From Mesostigma viride (taxonomy: Eukaryota; Streptophyta; Mesostigmatophyceae; Mesostigmatales; Mesostigmataceae): a stretch of DNA of 64,000 nt. The stretch covers positions 2,716,932 to 2,780,931 of the forward strand of contig RPFO01000015.1 in the NCBI GenBank assembly GCA_009746045.1, read 5' to 3'. The translations under genes were made by a program, and so were the position numbers. This document shows, piece by piece, positions 9,079 to 20,166 of this stretch. The notes beneath the pieces are model-generated. The model did no database searches, was not told the DNA's origin, and saw only the letters and a program-made list of their open reading frames with translations. Numbering within the stretch: position 1 is the stretch's first letter; every line of letters begins with the position of its first letter.

Positions 9079-12012
9079 TTAGACAGATAGACCGACTTGA
9101 CAGTCAGCATTCATGAGCTTCCTCAGTACATTGTACTGGGCTGGGGCCTTGTGTGGCAGCTTGGTCAATGCATCAGCAGGGTTCTCCTCGCCAGGGATAT
9201 GCTTCAAGTCAACCAAACTGGCCAACTCCTTCAGCAACAAATAATCCAGGTCCCGGCTTCTGGCCAGCTGCTTGTGAACAAACTGGACCATACCCATGCT
9301 GTCTGTTAGCAACAACGTCTCCATCTGCAAGGTCCAAGGGGTAACTGAAGCCAGCTCCAGCATTAACTCCTTTATGTACAAGCTGGACTGGATCCCCTCG
9401 CATATGGCCCTGCATTCTGCCACATCTGAACTGATACAGACCCTCTTCTGCAGTCTGCTGTACCAGCTGAACAAACTTGCCCTGCTCTGATAAAAAGCAA
9501 ACAGAGCAGCAGATCTCCCCCTGACCTTGGTAACCTGGCGAGCATCCATGGAACTGTCAACAAAGATCTCCAAGGTGATAGGCTGGGCAAAGTCAATCCC
9601 AGACAAAATCAGATCAGGGGTACTCTCCACCAATCGGGCTATGACTCGAGGCTTCTCATCCTCAAGCACCTCATCAGGCATTCTGCTATGGACCATCAAA
9701 GACGGACCACAGATGCTGGCAAACCAGGCCCACATGCCTCTCAACTCAGGTCCTGCAGCCTGGGTGATCTTCTCTGGCAAGGCCTTCACAATGGTCTGTT
9801 TATAATCTCCTCCAGCCTGAAGCCTGATACTCCACTCCCCATCCCTCCTGAACAGGGTAGCCTGCATTCCACAGAACACTACAGGCTTGTTGGGCTCCTG
9901 CCACAGCTCCTTGCCCAGTGAAAACTTGCCACTGATGACAGGAATAAACTTCTTCAGCCAGGTCGTGGGGGCTAGCAAATGCAGATCATCTCCATGCAAA
10001 CTAGCATACACTGGCAGACCCTCCCATTGGGCCAGCAGCAAACAGGGATCAACTGAAGACACTCTCAAGCCACACTCACTGATCAGAGCTTCCTGCAGCG
10101 TGAGTCTCCAGATGATTGGGCTCGACCTGAGTCCTTCCAGGCCCTTCAGAATAACCAGGAATTGTTGATGCAGCTCCAGCTTCCAGATGGCAGGCACCTC
10201 AACACAGTAAGGCTCATCCTGCTTCCACACCCTCCTGGCCACTTCTGGATCAGATTTTAAAAATGCCCTCTTGAAGTCCAGCAGCACTGATGACATAGCT
10301 GCTCCCCTGTTCAGCAACCCCACGTAGAGACATAGCAAAATTCTCCATGTGTCGTGTAGCATCCCTGGCGTGTACAGCTCCTCTCCTGGCAGACTCCCCG
10401 TGCCGTGATACTCATTCAGGACAGGCCTGACATGGGGCACTGATACCTCATCCACAACCTTCCTCTTCAGCACAAATCTCAAAGCAAGCTTCCTTGATGC
10501 TGGGGGACGTCTGTCTGTTGGTGCAGCACACTCAAACTGCAACCACTCCTCCAATGCCTTGGAGAAGGCGAGCTTCCAAGCCTCAAACAAAGTAGGCGAG
10601 CTCATCTCTTGGACTAGCTGGTCATATGTCAAAGGAGAGTGTGCAGCAAGGCTCCTGTGAGTTATGCCAATACTGCTGGGGTGCAACACAGCTGGAATCA
10701 CCAAACTGGCTGCTGGGGGCACCTCCCCTTCATCCCATTTTACACCCTTGACCGGCTTGGCCCTGCACCTGATTGGAAATGTTGTCCTGAAATTTTCTAG
10801 GGGAATCATCCCCCAGCCATCTCTTCTCAGAGCTGTAGCTCTGATAGAAATCCCAGGATTGCCCAGAAAATTCTGACCCAAAATCACAGGGCCATCATAG
10901 TCCTCTAGGACAAGGAAGGTCACATCCACACCCATGACAGGGGCAGTAACCTCTCCCAACACCCTTAGATGCGTCCTACCACTGAAATCAGACACCCAGG
11001 GGCAACTTGGTTCTCCGACCAGCAGTTCTCCTGTATGCTGAGGTCCCATGACAGAAACCTGTGCATTGGTATCTATCTCCATGGCAGCTACCTCAGGTTC
11101 ATCCAACTGGACAAGCTTGGACACCTTAGGCTCCTTCTTGGCTCTTTGCAAAGCCTGTACAATATCTGATAGACGCACACCCCTAGGCCTGGTGTCGGGC
11201 CGTTCCGGAGGTGCAGCCTGTCCGCCTGCTTGCCCAACCACCGTATGTGAAGGTACCCCAGGGGCCGGGCCAGGGTCACCCTGAGGGCTCGATACAGCTG
11301 TAGCACCCTGATCAGGAAGTTCCACGTCACCCCCGCCTTGTACACCAACGGGCACCTGGAAGAGGTCTCCTTGATTACCTCCCCGGGGACGGATCTTTGA
11401 CCAGGACAGACGGTGCACTGCTTGGGAGCCATCAATGGCCACCCAGCACTTATGGCCAGCGGCTTCTACTCGGGTCACCACCCCATCATGCCAGCTGCCA
11501 CGTTTCCCTGGAAAGCTTGGCTCCTTCCACACAACAACCTGTTGTCCAACGTTAGGTTCTAGGACACTCCAGCCCTTGTCTTTCTGCCTCAGCTTGAGGA
11601 ACTTGGCCTCTAGCTTCTCCTTACATGCCTGCTCAGCATCAGCTGGCAGCATCCTGGTGTGCAGCATAAGAGGATTGATGGCAATGTCACCAAAGAACAT
11701 GGGAGTCCTGAGGTTCAGCCTATCCTCCACAGAACGTAGCCATGCAGATGTCACAATGGCAGATGTCGTCCTTGGAATCCTCTCCACCAGCAGCACAGTC
11801 TTGATCTCTTGGATGGCTCTCTCCACAACCCCTTGCTGGCCATGGCTCTCCCTGGGTGTAATCAGCAACTCTGGAAATTCTGGCAGGTTCTCACAGCACT
11901 CAAACTGAATGTCACACTGCAGCAACTCCGATCCAGGGTACTTGCTCCTTGTCAACTTCAGAGCAGCAATTAATGTGTTGTTGGGTGGAACAACTTGGTT
12001 GTTGGCACAAAA
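9079..12012 (-). pseudogene. pol: Copia-type Pol, 5' truncated: integrase, retropepsin-like domain, RT, RNase H
   Basis: The frame is open from 12012, where a stop lies upstream. Residue numbers below count from a TTG at 11955, since no ATG begins it. It opens inside the integrase core with the second catalytic Asp (D14) and the Glu (E45, in HGQQGVVERA), so the first Asp and the zinc finger are lost. An integrase C-terminal segment follows to about 190 and a Pro/Gly-rich linker to about 280. Residues 290-375 look like a retropepsin, with D295-T-N and VILGQNFL at 357-364. Copia RT has D560 and an HGDD motif with the Asp pair at 656-657. A copia RNase H closes with the conserved NPADALTK. In ordinary copia elements the protease precedes integrase. 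DTN instead of DTG may make the protease inactive or diverged. Confidence 0.8.
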
Positions 12013-12140
12013 TCACACATTATTAGCCTGAGATAGGCATTCCATATGCTGCTCAGGCGTGTCATCCTACCAGCCTTGTTGTTAAGGGTAGACTCACAAG
12101 GCTGGCTGTGCTGATGGAGGGGTGGGGCGTATGACGCTCC

Positions 12141-12153
12141 GGACATCCTCCCC
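12141..12153 (-). other. Second polypurine tract with LTR-like start
   Basis: GGGGAGGA followed by TGTCC on the minus strand, 130 bases before the open frame of the pol fragment. The sequence after TGTCC does not resemble the putative LTR at 8409, so this belongs to another family or to a remnant. Confidence 0.3.
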
Positions 12154-12211
12154 ACACTCCGTGATCAAAGTGGGCATGTTTTTGGGTGTCTAGGGTAGCA
12201 AAACAGATGTC

Positions 12212-12767
12212 AATACATTTCTTGTTTTTGGTCCATTGGAGTTCCTTCCCACCAAGAGAAACATTTATTTTACATTTTTGTGTGCTAGGCTTTATACGGA
12301 CAGCCTATACCACACCTTCAAACTCAGTGCACATCATTATCAAGTTGGTTATTGTAGCACCATGCTGGGGGCCCAGCATACTCGAACACAAGGTGTTGCC
12401 CCTCTTAGCAGCGTGGGTGGGTGGGTGGGAGCTGAAAAGAGGCCTCCCTACGTCCCCTACACCACTCTAAGTACTGACTATCATTCACATTGCGCCACGC
12501 AGGCCTGCCGGCTGGCGCAGGTACAAGGTGTACTGACTGCCAATCACAGTTGCGCCACGCCTGGCGGCTGGCGCAGGTAACAAGGTCTAGTGACGTACGT
12601 TAGAAGCTACCTAGGCCTGCACTCCGGAACCACACTCAGCCTAGGCACAAAAAGGGCCGGCCGGTGCAGTACCCTCGTGACAAGCGCTAGTCTTACGCTA
12701 CCTACGGCAGGTCGGTCCCCTTTGAGCCCGTCCACGCGTCATATATAAAATGAGCGAAGCTCAGCAA
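12212..12767. repeat. Unit 1 of composite tandem insertion (internally deleted)
   Basis: It consists of a 191-base segment S (12212-12402), a 27-base G/T-rich junction, and a 338-base segment R (12430-12767). S and R recur in the next unit, S identically and R with one difference seen. R holds two tandem copies of a 57-base block with TGCGCCA...TGGCGCA hairpins, and near its end a TATATAAAA box. No coding capacity is evident. Confidence 0.75.
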
Positions 12768-14336
12768 ATACATTTCTTGTTTTTGGTCCATTGGAGTTCC
12801 TTCCCACCAAGAGAAACATTTATTTTACATTTTTGTGTGCTAGGCTTTATACGGACAGCCTATACCACACCTTCAAACTCAGTGCACATCATTATCAAGT
12901 TGGTTATTGTAGCACCATGCTGGGGGCCCAGCATACTCGAACACAAGGTGTTGCCCCCACACCTCCTTCTTGGCCACCAAGGCTGTCGCCAACCTTGGTG
13001 CCGATTTTCTTTCCGCCCATGGCCCCCCTCCTGCACGCTGCCACGGCTGTACTGCCGCCCCCGTGTGGCCGCTACGGTTTCCCGGCGGACGCAGGGCGGC
13101 ACCCATGTCGTTCCCCCCGTTAGGGGGGCAGTTTCCAGCGGCTGCTCATTAGGCCTTACGCCCCCGGACCGTCTCTCACAAGCCCAGGACCCATCACCAG
13201 CCCCACCCCCGAGGCTGGGATTTCCCGGCATTGAAACCTTTGTGGCGATAGGCCCTCTACCCTACCAAGGCCTTGGCTTGGAAACTGCTTAGCCAAGGCC
13301 CTGACCAGGGCTTGTGTTGTTGTAGGAAATTTTTTATGGCATAGATATGCCCCCCTGGCTGAACCGAACTCTTTATCGCTTTTCCTATAATGCATCATAC
13401 AGGATAAAAACAAGGCGATAAAACAGCAAGAATTTCAGCCCTGCCAGGCGAACATTCTTTGCTGAAAAACTGGGCAATGATGAAGAGCGCGCTCCTCCCA
13501 CCAAGATTCGCTCCAGCCCCGCATCCTCCCCGAAACTCCCGTCTGGCCACAGGCCGAAAGATCGGGTCCGCTGTCAGGCTCCTGGCAGTTATGGGCTACC
13601 CTGGCACCCCGCGCTAGCCATCTCCACGTTTAAGGCAGATTCGCCTCCACCTGTGATTCTTTCCACCGTAGCCGCTGGCCCTGGCCTGTATGGCTCCTTC
13701 CCTGACGTTGTCCGACTAAAATCGCAGCTTCCCCAGTGTCAGGAAGCCGCTTGCCGCACCCAGGGGTAGAGGGGAATCGTCAGTGGGCCCAGCGCCGGAA
13801 ATCACACCATTTTACTCAAAACGTAGAGCCCCCCACCCAACAACCATTACCGTGGCCTGTAACGGTGGGTGGCGAACATAAAGAATTTTATTCCAGGCCT
13901 CTCCACGCCCGGAGAGGCCGATAGCATCGTCTTACATTCAGCGCAGCCGCCATAGCGGCCAGCCGACCTTGCCAGCAAATGCTGGGATCAAGTTGCGAAG
14001 CTGAAAAGAGGCCTCCCTACGTCCCCTACACCACTCTAAGTACTGACTATCATTCACATTGCGCCACGCAGGCCTGCCGGCTGGCGCAGGTACAAGGTGT
14101 ACTGACTGCCAATCACAGTTGCGCCACGCCTGGCGGCTGGCGCAGGTAACAAGGTCTAGTGACGTACGTTAGAAGCTACCTAGGCCTGCACTCCGGAACC
14201 ACACTCAGCCTAGGCACAAAAAGGGCCGGCCGGTGCAGTACCCTCGTGACAAGCGCTAGTCTTACGCTACCTACGGCAGGTCGGTCCCCTTTGAGCCCGT
14301 CCACGCGTCATATATAAAACGAGCGAAGCTCAGCAA
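12767..14336. mobile_element. Unit 2 of composite tandem insertion (longer)
   Basis: It begins with the same 191-base S (12767-12957), continues with 1041 bases not present in unit 1, and ends with R (13999-14336). The two units abut head to tail. The whole 12212-14336 block interrupts an older repeat whose halves are at about 12161-12211 and from 14337. Terminal TG...CA and clear target-site duplications are not seen. A non-autonomous element in tandem is likely; LTR, Penelope-like or another class cannot be decided. Confidence 0.55.
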
Positions 14337-14840
14337 TTTTGGCTCAGCACTAGCTCAATCCTCTTTTAGCGTCTACCCAGGTGGCATCACAGGAAAATCA
14401 ATAACTTGAGCTACGCTTGTCAGAATGAGCTCAAACTTTTGGGTTGTGTTTCCCCTTACTCAGTGGAATTTCGCATGTATGGATGACCCCATTCGATGTG
14501 TTGATGATTTGATTTATTTTTTTTGGCTCAAAAAAGTACCCATTTTGCGGGGAAATGAATAACTCAAACAAATGTGATTATTTTGACCATGTGAATAGCC
14601 CAGAATTTTTAGAAGTGGGGGAACTTTGCAGGAATGTATGGGCAGGTCATTTGGATAAGTGGTTTGTCTTGGGCAAAATATCTCATAAATAGCGTCTTTT
14701 TCTATTTTTAGCTCGCCACCGGTGCGTGGTTGGGGGTAGTACCCCCAACAAGTGGTGGCATGAGTGTCCAAACATCATATTTATGGTACTCAATCATCAC
14801 TAGATGGTTCCCAAGTGCATTGGAACTGATATTCTTTTAA
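14337..14840. repeat. Older repeat, copy 1 (continued from 12161-12211)
   Basis: This segment aligns loosely, in order, with 16130-16730. Shared landmarks are ATAACTTGAGCTA, GCTTGTC.GAATGA, AATAGCGTCTTTTTCTATTT or a close form, and a hairpin with 10-base arms (GTTGGGGGTA at 14729-14738 and its complement at 14740-14749). No coding frame is conserved. Confidence 0.65.
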
Positions 14841-16129
14841 GGGGACGTGGCGCGCCGAATATTTTCCGCACCAAAAAATTCGCGGTACCGTCCGTACGGT
14901 GTATAATGTGTGCCCGGACCGCTCAACCCTCGCGGAAGTGGCCATGGCGGCATGCCTTTATGCAATATTAATCGATATGGCACGTAAACAGCTAGAAAAA
15001 ATGCTTGAATTTCGCAGAAGATTAGTTGATGACCTCATTTCGAGGCGGAAAGTTTACGGTTTGCAATATCGCTAATTTCTCGAACGGCTACGGGCGCGGG
15101 GGTCCAGGATATAATTTCTCTTGCGGATCATGAAATTTAATGCAGGTTTACGGCAGCTATTGTGAGGCAACGTAGGCTCTACTAAAGAGCGATTATGAAG
15201 CTAACTTAATGGTGTTGTCGAGTTTGTGCCGAAGCTTCCCGGTTTCTTTTACATTTCCGGCATTCAAGGTAAGAACCTACGCAGGCCTGCGCATGTCGCC
15301 TTCGATGTATTCACGGAAGGCGCACCTTCCTTGTTCGCCTGATCAATGGATGATGTCTTTTATTGTTCGAGCTTGCGTGCCAGCTTATGCATGAAACATT
15401 TCCACGCAGGCAGGTGCATTAACGTCGGCCTTTCGCCTTTTTTTCGGGCAGTTTCCCTGCAGGAAGCGCTCCATTTCTTTCGGTTGCATCGTCAGATTCC
15501 TAGCTATTTCGTACAATTTCGTGTAGTTTGTGGCTGGCATGCTAAATGCGCCGAGGTCAAGTTGTTGGTAATGTGTTGACATTTGTTTTCCATAATCCTT
15601 TGGACGTGAGCTTGCTCAGACGCTTTGTTATGTGCCGGATCTGACACGCCTGTTTTAGAACGACATCCGGCATGTGCCTAGAGGCTAACAAGCTGGCATC
15701 AGCTTCTTAGCAAATTGCCCTATTGGAAAGGAAGGTGAGAGTGGTTCTTTTGCTGGCCATACTGCATGAGTGGCATTGCATTAGATAGGTGTTTCCATTG
15801 CTTTCCTTGAGCTATAACCATTAAGACTTCCCTGCTATGTGTGCAGCAAGGCAAGCTGGATAGGATGTGAATGCTTGGCAGACAACATGTATGATTTGCT
15901 GCCAAGTTTGCAGGCTGCAGTTGCCTCTATTGCTTGGTCAGTCTTTCTAAGGTTTTTACACGTATACTTGCTGAGTTCTTGGCATAAATTTACATGGTAA
16001 CCTTGGGCTGAGCTTAGTGTATGCTCTCTTGGTGCGTGTATGCCTAGCGATGGTGTTGCTATGCGCACGCTGGCAAGGCTGGCCATGCTGAGGGCAGGGG
16101 AGGGCAGATGAGGTGCCTAGCCTTTTCTT
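14841..16129. other. Non-coding, nothing recognised
   Basis: Only short random frames. A few GC-rich stretches near 14850-14950 and T-rich stretches occur. I see no structure that I can assign. Confidence 0.5.
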
Positions 16130-16730
16130 ATGTTGTGTGATCGAGTTGGGCATGTTTTTTGGCCTCTTGGATGGAAAACATGATGTCTAGGTGGCCTTTA
16201 TACACAGAAAAACCTCATTTAGCGTATGTTCAGGTTTTAGCACGCAAAACCTTATAACTTGAGCTAGGCTTGTCGGAATGACCTGGGACTTGGACCACTG
16301 CTGTCCCCCTGTTAGCCGGATTTTCGCTTGATTTTGTGGCCTTATCTGAAGTGTTTATGATATGTTTATTCCCAATGTCCGGTAAAAAAAGACCTGTTTT
16401 GCGGGAAAATTAATAACTGTTCAAGGTTTTGCCATTTCCATGATGTAAATAGCTCAGCAAGCTACACACTCAGGGAACTACAAATGGTTGATTTTTGGTT
16501 GCCAACAAATGTGTGCATTGGCTGGGGCATACCCAGCCCTAATTAGCGTCTTTTTCTATTTATAGCGCAATATTGGCGTATACTTGGGGGTAGTACCCCC
16601 AACAAGTGCATGGACAACTCACAAGAGATGTTATTTAGTGCCCGCAATCATATTTCAGCATTGTGCAAATGAATTTCAAGTGTTATTACCATAGTTCAAT
16701 TTTTAAGGGTTTTGGGGTGCCACCTCCCCT
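16130..16730. repeat. Older repeat, copy 2, uninterrupted
   Basis: This is the uninterrupted relative of 12161-12211 plus 14337-14840. It starts with TGTGATCGAGTTGGGCATG, related to GTGATCAAAGTGGGCATG at 12161, and carries the hairpin TTGGGGGTA/TACCCCCAA at 16584-16602. It shows where the 2.1-kb composite inserted in copy 1. Confidence 0.65.
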
Positions 16731-17789
16731 TAAGTCAGTTTTTCAGGCTTTTGGACGTGCGAGTCCCCTTAAGCTTTACCAGGCATGGATGGCGTTACCT
16801 TGGCCCAGGCGGTGGCCGCAAAATGGCGCATTTCGGCACTGACCAAAGTTGTGCAGCATGGTCGCTAAATTCGGCGATTTCTGGCCACCCTTGCACGTTT
16901 ACGACTACTATGTATCATAAAAAGTACAAAGAAACCAATATATCCATTAAAATACGCCGGAAAGGTATTGCTGTCAACGTTTCTATCGTCCGGCCTGATC
17001 GCAGTTTTTTCCAGCAAGAACGCTGCCGACACCTATCAAATGGCACTCCCGCGAACAAAAAATTGGCCTGTATCATCTTTAGGACGTATAAAATCAATTT
17101 CCTGAGTTTGGTCAGAAAATTCGAACGAAAACGTAAATGCCATGCGTGGGCGCAAGCCGCCATGGCCAGGTCGTCGTTTTCCGGAATGCACGTTGTACGT
17201 GAAAAAGTACCCTGACCAGTTTCCTCCCTGACCCCTTGTACTTTGACCGGCCAGAACACCTCTATAACTTTGTCAGAAGTATGCGAACCCTAGTACCATG
17301 CTGTGAGGAAACTTATAAGCTTTCGATCTTCTCAGCTAAACTTTTCCTAATTCTCAATAGTTTTCGCGGCATTTGGTCCCCCGAGAAGGGGCCGACGTGT
17401 CGGCTGTAACTCAGTTTTAGGCGGAAAATCGGCAGCCAGACCATTTAGTAGGGGATATAGGGCAACACAAGAACGGGGGCTTCGCCCCCGGCCCCCCGGT
17501 AGTAACCAATATTGTGCCTCTCCGGCGCTTGTGGCCGGTCTCCGGCCGGACACGTCACCTACTGTTAACACTACTCTACTACAACTGTGCATCTGTGCAC
17601 GAAAAATTTGGCTGCCTGACCTCGGATGAGCGCGAAAACCCCATTATACGCGCCCTCATACGTGTTATTCGCCGTAGTATACGTAAAAATACGCAAATCG
17701 TATAAAACGGATAAAAATTATACGCTCGACCTTGTATAACGCGTATTATACCGTATTATACCGTATAATACGCAGTATAATTGAACACT
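16731..17789. other. Non-coding; alternating pyrimidine-purine stretch
   Basis: There is no gene that I can support. The part at 17640-17780 is rich in short TATAC/GTATA words, forming overlapping small palindromes. A 504-base open frame at 16712-17215 has no protein-like features. Confidence 0.45.
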
Positions 17790-17940
17790 GGGGGGGGGGG
17801 GGGGGGGATCCCGCAGACTCTGGCGTCTCGCTGAGGAGGGCGGGGGGCCTCATCGCGACCTCAATACATGTAAAGACCATCGGCTCGCTGAGGGGGGGGG
17901 GTTGCGACCTCGCCTGGGGCGGGGCGTCTCACTGAGGCGG
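17790..17940 (+). repeat. G-run and G-rich repeats
   Basis: A run of 18 G at 17790-17807 is followed by imperfect repeats around CTCGCTGAGG with further G-runs (for example near 17894). It could form G-quadruplexes and is a likely spot for length errors. Confidence 0.7.
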
Positions 17941-18626
17941 CAAATGGCCTCCAGATGGGTGGGAACTGGGAAGGGCGGACGGACTGCGGTGTTTCATGCC
18001 CACACAGCGTGTCGTTATTTGTCTCCCGACTTTTTCCTTTTTTCAGCCCCCTTCATAAGCTTCAGTTGACTTGAATCGAGTTGCCATGTGTCGGCGGACG
18101 GATCGAAACTCGACTACTAGAGTTACGGTCGGCTTTGCGCCTTCTTTTGGGGGGGATGCGAAGCATCCCTGTTGGGGATCATATACCCACCTGCCCACAC
18201 TATATTCCAGCCTGACTTTCTTCTTCTTTGTTTTACTTCACAAGGGCTGAGAATTTGATAGATTTGATAAGTTAGATGAACTGCTCTCAATGAGCTGATC
18301 AATGTTCATGTGCCATAGTCCTATACTTGGCCGTAGATCTCTTGTACCTGAGTTGGTCTAGTAGCATCACTTCCATGCTTGACAAGTGGTGTACTTCTTT
18401 GGTAGACAAGTGTCCATTCCATGTGCTGACATGTGTTGGAAGCTCATAGTGACATGTGTTGCATTCCATTGACTGACAAGTGGATAGACTCATTGGATTA
18501 CACTTGCCATTCCAAGTAGAAACCATGTGTCACTTTATTAAGCATTAGATGTGGCACATTGTTCAGAGGACATTTGGCAATCAACTGTCATGCCAGCTCA
18601 TTAGAACCTTTCTAGAAATGACCTTG

Positions 18627-18692
18627 GAATGTTCTAGGAATATGCCAGGAATATTCCTGGAATATACTGAGAATATGCTGGGAATATGCTTA
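18627..18692 (+). repeat. 11-base tandem array in LTR U3 (six units)
   Basis: Six consecutive units of consensus GAATATNCTRG lie 65-130 bases upstream of the TATA box. Units 1 and 3 contain GAANNTTC palindromes, and a TTCTAGAA lies just upstream at 18610-18617. Each unit is about one helical turn long. A transcription-factor array, possibly heat-shock-factor-like, is a plausible reading. Confidence 0.7.
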
Positions 18693-18755
18693 GATGTTTC
18701 TACAAGCTTCTATGATGACATCAGCATTTGATGTCATCCTTCCTAGCTAGAAAGG

Positions 18756-18762
18756 TATAAAA
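18756..18762 (+). promoter_or_regulatory. TATA box of copia LTR
   Basis: TATAAAA, followed 60 bases later by AATAAA. The pair would bound the R region of the transcript. The minus-strand LTR has the same motif in the matching place (23440-23434). Confidence 0.65.
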
Positions 18763-18948
18763 AGAAACTGGCTCCTAAGGCCAGGCACCTCTTTTCCTAA
18801 CCTCTCAGCCTAAGAAATAAAACTCTTTTTCTGGTCTCTCTTCCATGGTCTTCAAGCTCAGCCTTTCATCACCTGCAAGGTGCAAGGGTAACAAGGCCAA
18901 GCACAAGGCATTGTGTAAAACCCATTAGTTTCCTCTACCTTCCCAAAA

Positions 18949-18960
18949 TGGTATCGGAGG
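18949..18960 (+). other. Primer-binding site, initiator Met tRNA type
   Basis: TGGTATCGGAGG follows the LTR directly and resembles the TGGTATCAGAGC used by plant copia elements, which pairs with the 3' end of initiator Met tRNA. The gag start codon follows at 18968. Confidence 0.75.
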
Positions 18961-18967
18961 AATCTTC

Positions 18968-20036
18968 ATGAGCTCCAAGAAGACCACCAAGAAACCCAGC
19001 CCAGCTACAAGCTCCATGGCAAGCGACGTCGACTACACTCCTATGCTGAATGTGTGCTCCAAGATGGTGCTGAAATTCGATGGCACAAGCCTACGTGGCT
19101 GGGAGGAGACCAAGACATCTCTTGAGGATTTCTGTTCCTTCTATGAGGTTAAGGACGTCCTGCTGGGCACCAGGCAGGACCGCAAGGCTGACCAAGCTGT
19201 TGGCCTTGTCATCTCAGCTGCACTTGTGGGAGAAGCGAGGCGCATCCTATCGCTTGTGCCAGACCAATCTGGCAGCAAGCTCTACAAGACGCTGAGGGAG
19301 GTCTACGAGCAACAAAAGCTCACCAAGAGTCACCGCATGGACCTCAGGATTCAGCTTCACCGGCTGCAAATGAAGCCTGGGGAGACCATGGGGCAGTGTA
19401 TCCTACGTGGATTGCTGCTGCTGGCGGACTACCGTGCGGTGGGAGGCGTCATGAGCGACCAAGATTTTGCGGCTATTCTCAAGAGCGGCCTGCCTGACCG
19501 ATATCGCCCTGCCCTGATTTCAGCGCACTTCAATCAAAGAGGAGGACAGCTTGGAGGAGGTCAAGGCTGCGCTGCTGGAGGCGGAGGACATGCTGCTGGG
19601 AGGACGGCCTTCTCAAGCCACCAAGGAGGAGCCAGCCCAAGGTCAAGCTTTCCACACTGCCAACAAGGGTGGTGAGAGGAAGCACTGCGCCTACTGCAAC
19701 AGGAGTGGGCATGCGGAGACCCAGTGCTGGCAAAAGAACTCCCAGCTCAAGCCACGAAGCAAGAACCAAGGACGGCGGGGCAACCAGCGCAGGAGGGGCA
19801 ACCAAGCGACCAAGAAGGAGACCTCACCTGGCGGAAGCGTGGCCAACAACACCCAGGAGGCCGCGGAGCTGCCGGAGGGCTTCGTCTTCACCACCATCGC
19901 CGAGTCGGCGCCGTCGCAGGAGGCTGCTGCACTCACGCAGTATAGCCCCAAGCCCCCTGCCTGGGTTCTGGACTCCGCTGCAAGCAGCCACATGTCCCCA
20001 TGCCGCACTGACTTTGTCCCTCACCCCCACCACTAG
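18968..20036 (+). pseudogene. gag: Copia Gag-protease, frameshifted, plus strand
   Basis: Gag begins at the ATG 8 bases after the primer-binding site (MSSKKTTKK) and reads well to about 19530. There a few extra bases relative to the minus-strand homologue shift the frame, and the proper reading resumes from about 19548. It then includes a CCHC knuckle (CAYCNRSGHAETQC) and a copia protease start WVLDSAAS, where the common DSGA is DSAA. The frame stops at 20036, and protease sequence (IVGSGGRLRATGVG) continues in another frame to 20166. The first 170 residues are close to the minus-strand copy, so the two elements are members of one family but not recent duplicates. No integrase or RT follows. 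Confidence 0.8.
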
Positions 20037-20166
20037 GAACATCGTCGGATCAGGAGGACGTCTTCGCGCGACGGGAGTGGGCACGATTCGGCTCAAACTG
20101 CCCAACCAGCATGTGCACCTGAATGGTGCGCTCTTCGTGCCCGACCTGCTGATACCCAACCCTTAG
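20037..20166 (+). pseudogene. Copia protease fragment in shifted frame
   Basis: The reading NIVGSGGRLRATGVGTIRLKL followed by LFVPDLL continues the protease of the preceding entry after a frameshift and matches the minus-strand protease (KIAGSGGKLKATAIG). It ends at 20166 where the element is cut off. The near-identical copy at 58406 begins inside this fragment. Confidence 0.7.

Larger units (their letters stand above)
18170..18948 (+). repeat. 5' LTR of plus-strand copia element
   Basis: It starts TGTTGGGGATC and ends just before the primer-binding site. It is related over its length to the minus-strand LTR at 23170-24040. In order it holds a U3 with three GACAAGTG and two GACATGTG words (18390-18485), an 11-base array (18627-18692), a TATAAAA box at 18756-18762 and an AATAAA at 18816-18821. 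The usual CA end is degraded here (AAAA). Confidence 0.8.

Noticed and set aside
12186-13292. Two similar ORFs (HFLFLVHWSSFPPRE type)
   Set aside because: They are translations of the duplicated segment S; the reading is shared only because the DNA is identical.
16712-17215. 167-codon open frame
   Set aside because: No protein-like composition, no domain, and it lies across repeat-derived non-coding DNA. Probably chance.
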